Positions 52,887-61,741 of a stretch of 64,000 nt of DNA are shown here, piece after piece. The position numbers were made by a program, and so were the translations under genes. Source of the stretch: G963555815 sp965249615 [NCBI: bacterium] (GTDB taxonomy: Bacteria > UBA8248 > JACPRG01); NCBI GenBank assembly GCA_965249615.1, contig CBDFMI010000006.1:310001-374000 (forward strand), given 5' to 3'. Each line of letters starts with the position of its first letter. The first letter of the stretch is position 1. The notes beneath the pieces are model-generated. The model ran no database searches. It was not told where the DNA came from and worked only from the letters and a program-made list of their open reading frames with translations.

Positions 52887-53450
52887 TCAGAGACGGGTGA
52901 GCACGACCGCCCGCTGATCATCGCTGGGCTCGCTCTGCCAGTAAAAGGGCAGGCCGAGGACGCTCAGATAGGTGACCACCTGGAATTCAATGAAGCCCGC
53001 CTTTATCACGCCCCGCCGCGAGGCCCGGTTGGTCGAGGAGACGAAGATGAGAGCCCGCGAAAGGCTCTCATCTTGGGCATAGGAGGCGATCTCCCCGAGG
53101 AGGGCCGGGTAGAGCCCCTGACCACGCCAGGGCTTTAGTGTCATGGCGTTATAGAGATAGACCTCATCGGGCTGGGGTTGGACAGAAAGATCCACCTCCT
53201 CAATCCCCACCTCTCCTTGCGATAGCCAACAGTAAGAAACGACCTCCCCCTGGTGGAGGGCCACAAAACAGATCTCCCCTCGGTCAAAGCGCTGCTCGGC
53301 AAGTGTTTGGTCCTGGGCCTTGGTCACCTGTTCTGCCGTCCGGTCGCCTTTCTGGACGGGAATAAACTCCACCTTGAGCCGAGGCGGCAGCGCACTTGGG
53401 ACCTTCTGGAGAGGGAAGGCGTAAAGACAGAGCCGGTGGAAATAGATCAC
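52887..53450 (-). CDS. GNAT-family acetyltransferase-like protein
   Basis: GTG 53450 overlaps the kinase stop by GTGA and is preferred; the upstream open frame lies within the kinase gene. The 187-residue protein shows the GNAT core: EICFVALHQGEVVSYCWLS, VYLYNAMTLKPWRGQGLYPALLGEIASYA (the R-G-Q-G-L acetyl-CoA loop) and VSSTNRASRRGVIKAGF. Substrate unknown; it is co-encoded with MurNAc recycling genes, so a cell-wall sugar is possible. Confidence 0.82.
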   Translation of the reverse strand: MIYFHRLCLYAFPLQKVPSALPPRLKVEFIPVQKGDRTAEQVTKAQDQTLAEQRFDRGEICFVALHQGEVVSYCWLSQGEVGIEEVDLSVQPQPDEVYLYNAMTLKPWRGQGLYPALLGEIASYAQDESLSRALIFVSSTNRASRRGVIKAGFIEFQVVTYLSVLGLPFYWQSEPSDDQRAVVLTRL

Positions 53451-54544
53451 CCGTTGCCCCTCACCGAGGAGACCTCCGGCCCCCGAAACGAATCGGGGAC
53501 GTGACGTTTCAAGGTCTCCCAAAGGGGGGAGAGTTCAGGCACCCGGTGACAGTGGTTGGCGACATACCTCAGGGCGGGCTCGATGGCCTGCAAGTAGCGC
53601 GGGCGCCCAAGCACAGAGGCCTGGTAGGCGAAGGTCCCGATGGCCTTCAGGTTTCTTTGCACAGCGGCCAGACGGAGCACCTGGATAAAACCTGTTGGGT
53701 CGTACGGGTGACCCATGCGGTCCGCTCTATCCAGATAGTAGAGGAGGAGGCTTCGCCTCAGCCCGTCCGGGAGATCGACGTAGGAGTCATAGAGGAGAGA
53801 CGCCAGGTCGTAATGAGGCGGGCCCAGACGGGCGTCCTGGAAATCTAGTAGACCCAGGTCCTTTCGGCCCGGGCGCACCATGAGGTTTCGACTGTGGTAA
53901 TCCCGATGGGTGAAGACCTGGGGTTGAGAAGCCAGTTCTTTTGCCAGGTTGCCGAATTCTTCGATGAGGAGAGATCGGTCGCTGGAGGAGACCCTTCTCC
54001 CCCAAAGTCCCTCCACGGCGTGCTTCAAAAAGAAATTCAGCTCCTCCATGAACTTTTTCTCGTCAAAGGCGTAGGTGAAGGCGAAACAGTTGCCCCGGCT
54101 GTAGTGCATCGTGGCCAACATGTCGATGGCCGCCCGGTATTTCTCCTCTCTCTCGCCGGGCCGGAGGTCCTCTATCGCGGCCTCTAGAGTCTCGTCGCCG
54201 AGGTCTTCCAAGACCACCCATCCCTTTTCTGGGAAATAGGCGTAGTACTCGGGGACGCCAAGCCCCAGGCCTGCCAGGTGGACTCGGATGTTCAAGAAGG
54301 GGAGGTCCAGGGGATTCTCGGGGCCTGGGTCAGATAGCTCCTGGGCGATGACGCTCGACAGAGGCCCGCCGAACAGATAGATGCGGTAGTACTTTCTAGT
54401 TGAGGCGTCCCCCTCTAGGGGCTCCAGCCGAACGTCCGAAATTCGAGGGCTGAGGCTGTCGCGGAGGAGTTCCAGGAGCTCCTCGGGCTGGTCACTCAGA
54501 GAGGGCCGCGTCTCTTTCGCAGGCGTCTTTGGCTTCGCTGTCAT
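53447..54544 (-). CDS. amgK: Anomeric sugar kinase, AmgK-like
   Basis: The 365-residue protein has the aminoglycoside phosphotransferase fold: GDASTRKYYRIYL, the catalytic THRDYHSRNLMV and LLDFQDARLGPPHYDLASLLYD. In Pseudomonas, AmgK phosphorylates MurNAc/GlcNAc at C1 in cell-wall recycling and is encoded with the nucleotidyltransferase MurU. The same pair occurs here with a 4-bp overlap, which supports the assignment. ATG 54544 (MTAKPKTPAK) is chosen; the upstream open frame is not protein-like. Confidence 0.85.
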   Translation of the reverse strand: MTAKPKTPAKETRPSLSDQPEELLELLRDSLSPRISDVRLEPLEGDASTRKYYRIYLFGGPLSSVIAQELSDPGPENPLDLPFLNIRVHLAGLGLGVPEYYAYFPEKGWVVLEDLGDETLEAAIEDLRPGEREEKYRAAIDMLATMHYSRGNCFAFTYAFDEKKFMEELNFFLKHAVEGLWGRRVSSSDRSLLIEEFGNLAKELASQPQVFTHRDYHSRNLMVRPGRKDLGLLDFQDARLGPPHYDLASLLYDSYVDLPDGLRRSLLLYYLDRADRMGHPYDPTGFIQVLRLAAVQRNLKAIGTFAYQASVLGRPRYLQAIEPALRYVANHCHRVPELSPLWETLKRHVPDSFRGPEVSSVRGNG

Positions 54545-55584
54545 GAGGCGCGCTCTCTCCTCAAAGGGATCGCCTCCAGCCCCTCGCCTTTCGGGATTAC
54601 CACCTTTTCGATGAAAGAGCTCTCGGCCTTTGTGCGGACCCCCGACGCAATGATAGCATGCCGCGCTTGCGCGCCGGCCCCCAAGTGGACCTCCTCCCAG
54701 AGGACGCTCTCGGCCACCCGGGCTCCCTGACCGATGTGGCATCCCCGCCCGAGAACGGCGTGAGGACCCACCCGCGCGCCCTCCTCCAGCTGGACCCCTT
54801 CGCCGATTTGGACGGGCGGGATGATCTCAGCCGCCCCACGAAAATCCCCTCCTGTCGTGGTGGGACCAAAGCGCCCTTCGAGGGCGTCCTGGTTCGCAGA
54901 CAGGTAGCTGGTGGGCGTCCCAATATCCCGCCAGGGGCCCTCCATTATCCAGCCGAAGAGATCCCGCCCTGACTGAAGAAGACGGGGATAGATCTCCTCC
55001 GAGATGCCACAGGGGCGGCCGGGGGGGATCTCGGACAAAAAAGCCGGCTCCATGATCGTCACCCCTGTGAACATCGCCTCTCGGGATGGAGGGGTTCGTG
55101 TTTTCCCGTGCTTGAGAAAGCGCAGGAGCCGACCCTCGTCGTCCAGGGCGATGTCTTTCCCCTCCGGCGCCTTGGGATCTTCTCGAAGGACGAGGGTGGC
55201 CAGGGCCTGCCGATCCCTGTGATAGGAAAGGGCCTGGGAGAGGTCGAAATTCACGAGGAGGTCCCCGTTCATCACAACGAAGGTTTCCTGCCCAAGGAGG
55301 CCCTCGGCCTGCTTGATCCCGCCGGCCGTCCCCAAGATATCGGGAAACTCGGAGGAGTAGTGAATGACCACCCCGAGCCCCCGCCCGTCTCCCAAGCCCT
55401 GACGGACCTGATCAGGAAGATGGTGGAGGTTGACGATAAATTCCCCGATGCCGTGCCCTTTGAGGAACTCGATGGTGTAGTGGATCACGGGGCGATTGGC
55501 CACGGGGAAAAGGGGTTTTGGGCGAAAGAGACTGAGGGGGCGAAGGCGCTCTCCACGGCCCGCCGCCAGGATGAACGCCTTCAC
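54541..55584 (-). CDS. Sugar-1-phosphate nucleotidyltransferase, MurU-like with extra left-handed beta-helix
   Basis: The 347-residue protein starts MKAFILAAGRGERLRPLSLF, the nucleotidyltransferase signature, with PKPLFPVANRPVIHYTIEFL, GTAGGIKQA, VMNGDLLVN and GPWRDIGTPTSYL. It should make a UDP- or GDP-sugar from the sugar 1-phosphate supplied by the AmgK-like kinase. Known MurU is about 220-230 residues; the extra C-terminal ~100 residues are hexapeptide-like repeats (IGEGVQLEEGARVGPHAVLGRG) as in GlmU or GDP-mannose pyrophosphorylases, so the sugar specificity is open. Confidence 0.87.
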   Translation of the reverse strand: MKAFILAAGRGERLRPLSLFRPKPLFPVANRPVIHYTIEFLKGHGIGEFIVNLHHLPDQVRQGLGDGRGLGVVIHYSSEFPDILGTAGGIKQAEGLLGQETFVVMNGDLLVNFDLSQALSYHRDRQALATLVLREDPKAPEGKDIALDDEGRLLRFLKHGKTRTPPSREAMFTGVTIMEPAFLSEIPPGRPCGISEEIYPRLLQSGRDLFGWIMEGPWRDIGTPTSYLSANQDALEGRFGPTTTGGDFRGAAEIIPPVQIGEGVQLEEGARVGPHAVLGRGCHIGQGARVAESVLWEEVHLGAGAQARHAIIASGVRTKAESSFIEKVVIPKGEGLEAIPLRRERAS

Positions 55585-56480
55585 CGCCCCTCTCTTTCGA
55601 AGAGAACCTCGATGAGCACCCCCGCCACCTCGGCCAGGCTCTTTGGGCTCACCTGGTCCACGGTGTCTCTGCTGGTGTGCCAGGAGGGGTAGTCGAAATC
55701 GATGAGGAGGGCCGTCGGCACCCCAGCGTCATTGAAGGGGCCATGGTCGTCTATGAGGTAGTGCTTGACGTCCCGGTGAAAAGAGGGGGCGCCGACTCGT
55801 TCCGCAGCGTCCCAGACCCGTCGGACCACCTGTGGGGCTTGTTGCGACGAGAAGCCTTCCACGTGGATCTCAAGATCTTTGTCCCCCACCATATCCACCA
55901 CAATGCCGAAATCCGCTCTGGGGCCCATCCAGTTTTTGGCGAAGTGGGTCGAGCCGAGGATCCAGTTTCCTCCGATCCCGTAGTCCTCGCCGTCAAAGAG
56001 GACGATTAGGACGTCCCGGGGCGGGCGATGGCCTGAGAGGCCACGGGCGAGCTCAAGGAGGAGGGCCACCCCGGAGGCGCCGTCGTTGGCCCCAGGGACC
56101 GGGCGGCGGGCAAGGGCGCTATCCTCTTCGCGGGAAGCGAAAGGGTGGGTGTCCCAGTGGGCACCCAGGAGAACAGTCTCTTTCAGCTCGCCTGTCCCCT
56201 TGATCCAGCCGATGAGGTTGGTCAGCTCAAGATTTTTGTGCTGGAGCTCTTGGACGAAAAAGCGGTCGGAGTGAGCCTTCAGTTCATCCCGAAGAAAGAC
56301 GAGGGCCCGTTCATGGCCCGGGCGACCCGGAGTTCGGCTGCCAAAGGAGACCTGCTTTTTGAGGAGGCCGAAGGCCCTCTCGGCGTCAAAAGAGGGTTTT
56401 TGTCCTTCGGTTAGCCCAAAAAGCGGGAAAAGGAGACCGCTTAAGGCGAGTAGGATTAGAAGGCGAGCGTTTTTTCCCAC
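55581..56480 (-). CDS. M28-family zinc enzyme (glutaminyl-peptide cyclotransferase-like)
   Basis: The 299-residue secreted protein has a signal peptide (LLILLALSGLLFPLFG) and the M28 zinc ligands: GAHWDTHPF, PGANDGASGVALLLELA, LFDGEDYGIGG, DDHGPFNDAGVPTALLIDFDYPSWHT. The arrangement (H-D-T, N-D-G-A-S, D-G-E-D, D-x-x-W-H-T) resembles bacterial and plant-independent QC-type enzymes as well as aminopeptidases, so it may cyclise N-terminal glutamine or trim peptides in the periplasm. It overlaps the next gene by 4 bp. Confidence 0.88.
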   Translation of the reverse strand: MGKNARLLILLALSGLLFPLFGLTEGQKPSFDAERAFGLLKKQVSFGSRTPGRPGHERALVFLRDELKAHSDRFFVQELQHKNLELTNLIGWIKGTGELKETVLLGAHWDTHPFASREEDSALARRPVPGANDGASGVALLLELARGLSGHRPPRDVLIVLFDGEDYGIGGNWILGSTHFAKNWMGPRADFGIVVDMVGDKDLEIHVEGFSSQQAPQVVRRVWDAAERVGAPSFHRDVKHYLIDDHGPFNDAGVPTALLIDFDYPSWHTSRDTVDQVSPKSLAEVAGVLIEVLFEREGR

Positions 56481-56584
56481 ATCCCTAGAATGGTCGGGGG
56501 GAAACCCTTAGAGGTGCCTTGCCACCTCAGAAGAGAAGATTACCACAAGGCCATGAGAAGCGATGAACAATTACGCTGGTTGTC

Positions 56585-56971
56585 TTAAAGTGGCGTCGCT
56601 TTTGTGCCGGGGGTTCTTTTGGCGCTCGAGGGTTCAGGGCCAAAGCGGTTGCCGCCGGAAGTTCCCTTCAGCAACCCAAGATCAATGAGGAGCCAAATTG
56701 ACCCGACAATCGGGATAAGAACGATTAACAGGAACCAGCCTGGACGATTGCGGTCATGGCACCGTTTCACTCCAATCGCTATGCCGGGCCAAAGGGTGAG
56801 GAGCGAAAAAATAATAGTGAAAATCCCTGGCGATCCTATTACGAGATCAAGGATCGATCCCACATAAACGAGAACGGTGACGGCCAGCGTACCGATCCAA
56901 TAGGTGGGCCGGCGAATCCTGCCTTTGGTAGAAAAGAAAAGATTGCTAAAGGGCATATTTCGATCGAGCAT
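56585..56971 (-). CDS. DUF805 membrane protein
   Basis: The 128-residue protein matches DUF805: FSTKGRIRRPTYWIG, then membrane helices and the conserved IGVKRCHDRNRPGWFLLIVLIPIVGSIWLL. DUF805 proteins are small inner-membrane proteins of unknown function. ATG 56971 or ATG 56956 (MPFSNLFF) could be the start. It stands alone, divergent from thiE. Confidence 0.88.
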   Translation of the reverse strand: MLDRNMPFSNLFFSTKGRIRRPTYWIGTLAVTVLVYVGSILDLVIGSPGIFTIIFSLLTLWPGIAIGVKRCHDRNRPGWFLLIVLIPIVGSIWLLIDLGLLKGTSGGNRFGPEPSSAKRTPGTKATPL

Positions 56972-57089
56972 TTTTAGATCTCTCCCGGTATGGGGTTTTC
57001 ATCAAAACGTCTGTCAATCGTATCCGCGAGCGCGGGGATGTAAAGAACTTGGGTCGGGGGGCGTTTCAAAGGGTGATGCCCAGCTTGCC

Positions 57090-57118
57090 TTGACAGGGAG
57101 AGGGGCACTATTTATAGA
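57090..57118 (+). promoter_or_regulatory. Predicted promoter of the thiE-thiL operon
   Basis: TTGACA at 57090-57095 and TATAGA at 57113-57118 are separated by 17 bp, ending 37 bp before ATG 57156. This is the best sigma70-type match in the window. The short leader leaves no room for a TPP riboswitch. Confidence 0.65.
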
Positions 57119-57155
57119 TTCGATTGGGGACACGGTGATCCTTGCGGATATTTAA

Positions 57156-57806
57156 ATGCCTATGCTGGACCCAGGGCGTCTTCTATTTTATGTCATCACC
57201 GATGAAGACCTTGTGCTGTCCGCCGGGGCGGAGAGCCTCGAGGAGGCCGTTCACGGAGCCCTTCAAGGGGGCGCGACGGCCACCCAGCTTCGCGCTAAGG
57301 GGAAGACGGCGAGAGAACTGGTGGCCCTTGGCAAAAAGCTTCGAGGCCTCACCAGTGAGGCGGGGGCACTCTTCATCGTCAACGACCGCCTGGATGTAGC
57401 GATAACGGTTGAGGCGGACGGGGTCCACCTGGGCGCCGACGATCTGCCTATCCGCGCTGCCCGGAAGGTGGCGGGGTCTAAATTCATTATCGGGGGCTCA
57501 GTCGATACCCCCGAGGAGGCGAGAAAGGCCCAGGCCGAGGGGGCCAACTACCTGGGGGCCGGGCCCGTCTTTGCCACCCTAACCAAGGAGACGCAAAATC
57601 CCGTCATCGGTCCTGAGGGGTTTTCGGCCATCATCTCCGCTGTCCGTATCCCTGTGGTGGGGATCGGGGGCATTGGACCCAACGAGGTGGAACAGGTGAT
57701 AAAGACAGGGGCGGCCGGGGTGGCCCTCATCTCCGCCGTGATGGCTTCTAGGGACCCCGAAGGGACGGCTAGATCCATTCGCAAGGCCATGGAGGCGGCC
57801 CTGTGA
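57156..57806 (+). CDS. thiE: Thiamine phosphate synthase
   Basis: ThiE joins HMP-PP and the thiazole phosphate to thiamine phosphate. The 216-residue TIM barrel has FYVITDE, GGATATQLRAKGK, IVNDRLDVAITVEADGVHLGADDLP, GANYLGAGPVFATLTK and IPVVGIGGI followed by GAAGVALISAV. ATG 57156 or ATG 57162 is the start. It overlaps thiL by 4 bp, forming a two-step thiamine unit. Confidence 0.94.
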   Translation: MPMLDPGRLLFYVITDEDLVLSAGAESLEEAVHGALQGGATATQLRAKGKTARELVALGKKLRGLTSEAGALFIVNDRLDVAITVEADGVHLGADDLPIRAARKVAGSKFIIGGSVDTPEEARKAQAEGANYLGAGPVFATLTKETQNPVIGPEGFSAIISAVRIPVVGIGGIGPNEVEQVIKTGAAGVALISAVMASRDPEGTARSIRKAMEAAL

Positions 57807-58837
57807 AGGCCCGCAGAGCAGAGATGCGAGTCAAAGAGATCGGTGAGTTTGGCCTCATCGATCGGATCCGAGAACGCCTGGGCAAGACCGGTGAGGGTGT
57901 CGCTGTCCCCTTGGGGGATGACAGCGCGGGGGTCACCTTCACCCCCGGGAAGATCGTCCTCGCCTCTTGCGACCTCCTTTTGGAGGGCGAACATTTCGTC
58001 CCAGGCCAGTGCAGCCCGGAGCAGATCGGCCGAAAGGCCATGGCCATCAACCTGAGCGACATGGCCGCGATGGGGGGGGTCCCAAGATACGCCCTGGTCT
58101 CCCTCGGCCTCTCCGAGGAAACGCCCACCGCCTTCGTAGATGCCCTCTACGAGGGTCTTAAGGCGGAGGCCGGACGTTTTGGGACGGTCATCGTGGGGGG
58201 AAACACGGCGCGGTCGAAAGTGGGACTCTTCGTCGACGTCACCCTCCTGGGAGAGGTAGAGCCTGAGCGGGTCCTTCGCCGCTCCAGCGGGAGAGCGGGT
58301 GATACCCTCATGGTGACGGGGACGCTTGGGGATGCCGCGGCGGGCCTTGAGGTGTTGCGCCGGGGGCGAACTCCTGAAGGGGCAGCGTCTCTTTCCCTGG
58401 TTGAGATTTTTGTCACCCCAACCCCCCGGGTTCAGGAAGGAAGATGTATTGCCCTATCGGGCGCTGCAACTGCCATGATCGACGTCAGCGATGGCCTGGC
58501 AGGGGATCTCTTTCGGCTCCTGGATGAGAGCCATCTGGACGCCTCCATCGAGGCCGAGGCCCTCCCGCTCTCGGACGCCCTACTGGTGGCCGCCCCTGAT
58601 CTCGGTCTTGACCCGGTCCAGCGGGCCTTCAGAGGAGGGGAGGATTATGAACTCCTGGTTGCTGTGAGGCCGGAGGCCGTAGATGATCTGTCCGCCCGGG
58701 TTCACCAGGAGACGGGGACACGCCTCACACGCATCGGACAGCTGACCCCCCCCGGCTCGGGACGGCTCCTTCGACGGGACGGGTCCGAGGAGCCCATCCA
58801 CATCAGCGGCCATGACCACCTCAGGCGTGAGGAATAA
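57803..58837 (+). CDS. thiL: Thiamine-monophosphate kinase
   Basis: ThiL phosphorylates thiamine phosphate to thiamine pyrophosphate. The 344-residue AIR-synthase-like protein shows GEFGLIDRI, PLGDDSAGV, LLLEGEHF, KAMAINLSDMAAMGGVPRYALVSL, GGNTARS, MIDVSDGLAGDL and GGEDYELLVAV. The GTG start at 57803 overlaps the thiE stop (GTGA); an in-frame ATG seven codons later is also possible. Confidence 0.94.
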   Translation: MKARRAEMRVKEIGEFGLIDRIRERLGKTGEGVAVPLGDDSAGVTFTPGKIVLASCDLLLEGEHFVPGQCSPEQIGRKAMAINLSDMAAMGGVPRYALVSLGLSEETPTAFVDALYEGLKAEAGRFGTVIVGGNTARSKVGLFVDVTLLGEVEPERVLRRSSGRAGDTLMVTGTLGDAAAGLEVLRRGRTPEGAASLSLVEIFVTPTPRVQEGRCIALSGAATAMIDVSDGLAGDLFRLLDESHLDASIEAEALPLSDALLVAAPDLGLDPVQRAFRGGEDYELLVAVRPEAVDDLSARVHQETGTRLTRIGQLTPPGSGRLLRRDGSEEPIHISGHDHLRREE

Positions 58838-58867
58838 TTTCAGCCGAATTAAACCTCAGGGTGTCCT

Positions 58868-60925
58868 ATGTCTCAACGCGATCTTCGAAAGACCCGAAAC
58901 ATCGGGATTATCTCCCACATTGACGCCGGGAAGACGACCGTCACCGAGCGGGTCCTTTTCTACACGGGCGGCATCCACTGCCTGGGGGAGGTCCATGAGG
59001 GCCTGGCCACCACGGATTGGATGCCACAGGAGCGCGGGCGCGGGATCAGCATCACGGCGGCCGCAGTCACGATCTTGTGGAAAGATCACCTTGTCACCAT
59101 CCTGGACACTCCGGGCCACGTGGATTTCACCATTGAGGTGGAACGCAGCCTTCGCGTCCTGGACGGGGCCATTGCCATTTTCAGCGCCGTCGAGGGCGTG
59201 GAGCCGCAGTCCGAGACGGTCTGGCACCAGGCCGACCGATACCGGGTCCCCCGCATCGCCTTCATCAACAAGCTGGACCGGATCGGGGCCGAGTTCACCC
59301 GCGTCCTCCAGGAGATACGAGAGAAGTTGGGGGCCGATCCCCTCTGTCTTCAGCTCCCCATTGGCGCCGAACAGGGCTTTCGGGGGGTGGTAGACCTGAT
59401 CGGGGAACGGGCCCTCACCTGGTCTTCCGAGGACCAGGGGAAGGCCGTCGTCATCACTGACATCCCCGGGGAGTTGGCAAAAACCTCGCAGGAGGCGCGA
59501 GAGCAGCTCCTGGAGTCCATTGCCGAGCGGGACGAGACGTTTCTCGCGGCCTACCTGAGTGGCGAGGGGTCAAGCCCCGATGCCATCCGAGCGGCCCTTC
59601 GGAGGATCACGCTGGCCAACCTGGGCGTCCCCGTCCTCATGGGCTCCAGCCTTCGAAACCAGGGGATCCAGCCGCTTATGGACGCTGTGGTGGATTTTTT
59701 GCCCTCCCCCCTGGACCTCCCGCCGACCCAGGGGACCGATCCCAGGACCGGAGACCCTGCCGAACGGCCCCACGACCCCAAGGCCCCCCTCTCGGCCCTT
59801 GCCTTTAAGATCATCACGGACGAGGGAAGGCGTCTCACCTATCTTCGGATCTATTCGGGTCAGATCAAGCCGGGCACAAATGTCTTAAACGCCAACCGAG
59901 CGGTGGAAGAGCGGGCGGCTCGGATCTTTCGGATGTTCTCCAACAAGCGGGAGCGCCTGGAGGTGGCCGGGCCGGGAAGTATTGTCGCCGCGACGGGTCT
60001 CAAGGCGACCTATACCGGAGATACCCTCTGCCCCCCCGACGCTCCCATCCAGCTTGAGAGTCTCCAGATTCCGACCCCCGTGATCGATATCGCCCTGGAG
60101 GCCCAGTCCTCGGCCGAAGAGAAAAAGCTCAACGAATCCCTGGAGAAGCTCCTGGCCGAGGACCCCACCTTTCGGGTCCGGGTTGGTGAGGAGACCGGCC
60201 AAACCCTTCTTTCGGGAATGGGGGAGCTTCACCTGGATGTTCTCGTCCGGAGGCTGATTGACGAATTCGGCCTGAAGGTCAAGGTGGGCACGCCTCAGGT
60301 CGTTTACCGGGAGACCGTCGCCCAGGCGGCCGAGGCCGAAGGCGTCTTTGAGCGTGAGGTTTCCGGAAAGGCCCAGTTCGCTCAGGCGGTTGTCCGTGTG
60401 GAACCTCTTCCGAGGGGTGCTGGACTAAAGTCAGAGGTCCGCCTGAGTAATGCCGAGATCCCCGCCGAGTTCTGGCCCGCCCTCGAGCAGAGTATCGCCC
60501 TTCAGGCACAAAGCGGGCCCCTTCGAGGGTACCAGGTGGTTGACCTCTTGGCTCAGGTGGTGGGAGGGAGTTATAATGAGTCGAAGTCAACAGAGTTGGC
60601 CTATGAAGTGGCGGCCGCCAAGGCGTTTCAAACCGCCCTGGAACGGGCAAGGCCAGTCCTTCTTGAGCCCCTCATGAGGGTCGAGATCGTTGTGCCCGAG
60701 GATTTTATCGGGGCTGTTATCAATGACCTGAATGCAAGGAGAGGAAAGGTGGGGGCCATTGTGGACAGGGGTAAGGTGAAGCTCGTCAGGGCCAGCGCGC
60801 CCCTTTCCCGCCTCTTCGGCTACAGCACCGACCTTCGCTCGGCCACCCAGGGCCGAGCCACGTACTCGATGCAATTCTCCCACTACGACGTGGCGCTTGA
60901 ACCCGCCTCTTCGCCAGGGGCTTGA
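58868..60925 (+). CDS. Elongation factor G-like translational GTPase (EF-G type 2)
   Basis: The 685-residue protein has all EF-G domains: G1 [19 protein letters not shown], switch [20 protein letters not shown]3 [11 protein letters not shown]4 INKLDR, then domains II-V including [14 protein letters not shown] and [14 protein letters not shown]. Switch I differs from canonical EF-G (MEQEQERGITITSAA), and the gene lies away from rpsL-rpsG-tuf. This suggests the paralogous EF-G2 group rather than the main fusA product, with translocation or recycling specialisation unknown. Confidence 0.9.
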   Translation: MSQRDLRKTRNIGIISHIDAGKTTVTERVLFYTGGIHCLGEVHEGLATTDWMPQERGRGISITAAAVTILWKDHLVTILDTPGHVDFTIEVERSLRVLDGAIAIFSAVEGVEPQSETVWHQADRYRVPRIAFINKLDRIGAEFTRVLQEIREKLGADPLCLQLPIGAEQGFRGVVDLIGERALTWSSEDQGKAVVITDIPGELAKTSQEAREQLLESIAERDETFLAAYLSGEGSSPDAIRAALRRITLANLGVPVLMGSSLRNQGIQPLMDAVVDFLPSPLDLPPTQGTDPRTGDPAERPHDPKAPLSALAFKIITDEGRRLTYLRIYSGQIKPGTNVLNANRAVEERAARIFRMFSNKRERLEVAGPGSIVAATGLKATYTGDTLCPPDAPIQLESLQIPTPVIDIALEAQSSAEEKKLNESLEKLLAEDPTFRVRVGEETGQTLLSGMGELHLDVLVRRLIDEFGLKVKVGTPQVVYRETVAQAAEAEGVFEREVSGKAQFAQAVVRVEPLPRGAGLKSEVRLSNAEIPAEFWPALEQSIALQAQSGPLRGYQVVDLLAQVVGGSYNESKSTELAYEVAAAKAFQTALERARPVLLEPLMRVEIVVPEDFIGAVINDLNARRGKVGAIVDRGKVKLVRASAPLSRLFGYSTDLRSATQGRATYSMQFSHYDVALEPASSPGA

Positions 60926-60936
60926 AGGAGATCACG

Positions 60937-61734
60937 ATGGACCAGGAAGGACCCGAGGGAAAGCCAGCGGAGTTCAGGGAAGACCCTTCGGCAGGAACGG
61001 AGAGCCTTGAAACTCCTTCAAAATCCGCCTGGACCTACACCCACTCCTGGATCGTCCGGAGCACCCACTGGCTGAACTTCCTTTTCCTGACCCTCCTGGC
61101 CCTGAGCGGCCTTCGAATCTATTGGGCCTACCCTGGTTTCGCGAGGGGGGGATTGCGAATCGGGTGGCAGGAACCCGTGTTCTGGCGGTTCTCACAGGCG
61201 TTTTACAGGGACTGGAGCCTCGGGGGGTGGCTGGCCGGGGGGCTCGATTGGCACTTCACCTTTATGTGGTTTTACATCGTCACCGCCCTCGTCTATTTTG
61301 GCAGCCTCGTTTTTGGGGGACGCTATCGCCACATCATACCCACGGTTCACGATGTTAAGAGCATCTGGGCGCAGCTTCGCTGGTACGTGGGGTTTCGGCG
61401 GCATGAGCCTCCACGGGTTGGCATCTATAACCCGCTTCAGAAGATAGCCTATTTGGGGATCAATCTCCTTGGGATCTTCTCCGTCGTGAGTGGTCTCGCC
61501 ATCTATAAGCCGACCCAGCTCAGCTGGCTCACCCAAGGGCTGGGCGGATACCAGATGGCCCGTCTCTGGCATTTTCTGCTGATTCCAGCCTTTCTCCTCT
61601 TCTTCTTGATCCACATCTTCATGGTCTTCCTCCACGGCTGGCCCAACTTGCGAAGCATGATCACCGGGTGGCGAAACCGGACCCACGGAATTCTCCTTCG
61701 CCTCATCCGGCGGGAAGGCTGGCGAGCGCAATAG
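60937..61734 (+). CDS. Cytochrome b561-family membrane protein (FdhI/HyaC/PhsC-like)
   Basis: ATG 60937 follows AAGGAG by about 6 nt. The 265-residue protein has a hydrophilic N-terminus, then four to five membrane helices with heme-ligand candidates in RSTHWLNFLFLTLLALSGL, DWHFTFMWFYIVTALVYFG, RLWHFLLIPAFLL and LIHIFMVFLHGW. This matches di-heme cytochrome b subunits that pass electrons between the quinone pool and periplasmic dehydrogenases or reductases. No catalytic subunit gene is next to it, so the partner is unknown. Confidence 0.87.
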   Translation: MDQEGPEGKPAEFREDPSAGTESLETPSKSAWTYTHSWIVRSTHWLNFLFLTLLALSGLRIYWAYPGFARGGLRIGWQEPVFWRFSQAFYRDWSLGGWLAGGLDWHFTFMWFYIVTALVYFGSLVFGGRYRHIIPTVHDVKSIWAQLRWYVGFRRHEPPRVGIYNPLQKIAYLGINLLGIFSVVSGLAIYKPTQLSWLTQGLGGYQMARLWHFLLIPAFLLFFLIHIFMVFLHGWPNLRSMITGWRNRTHGILLRLIRREGWRAQ

Positions 61735-61741
61735 CGGCGGC

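Noticed and set aside
56972-57155. TPP riboswitch before thiE
   Set aside because: Neither the CUGAGA nor the ACCUGAUCUGG-type element is present, and the predicted promoter is too close to the start codon.
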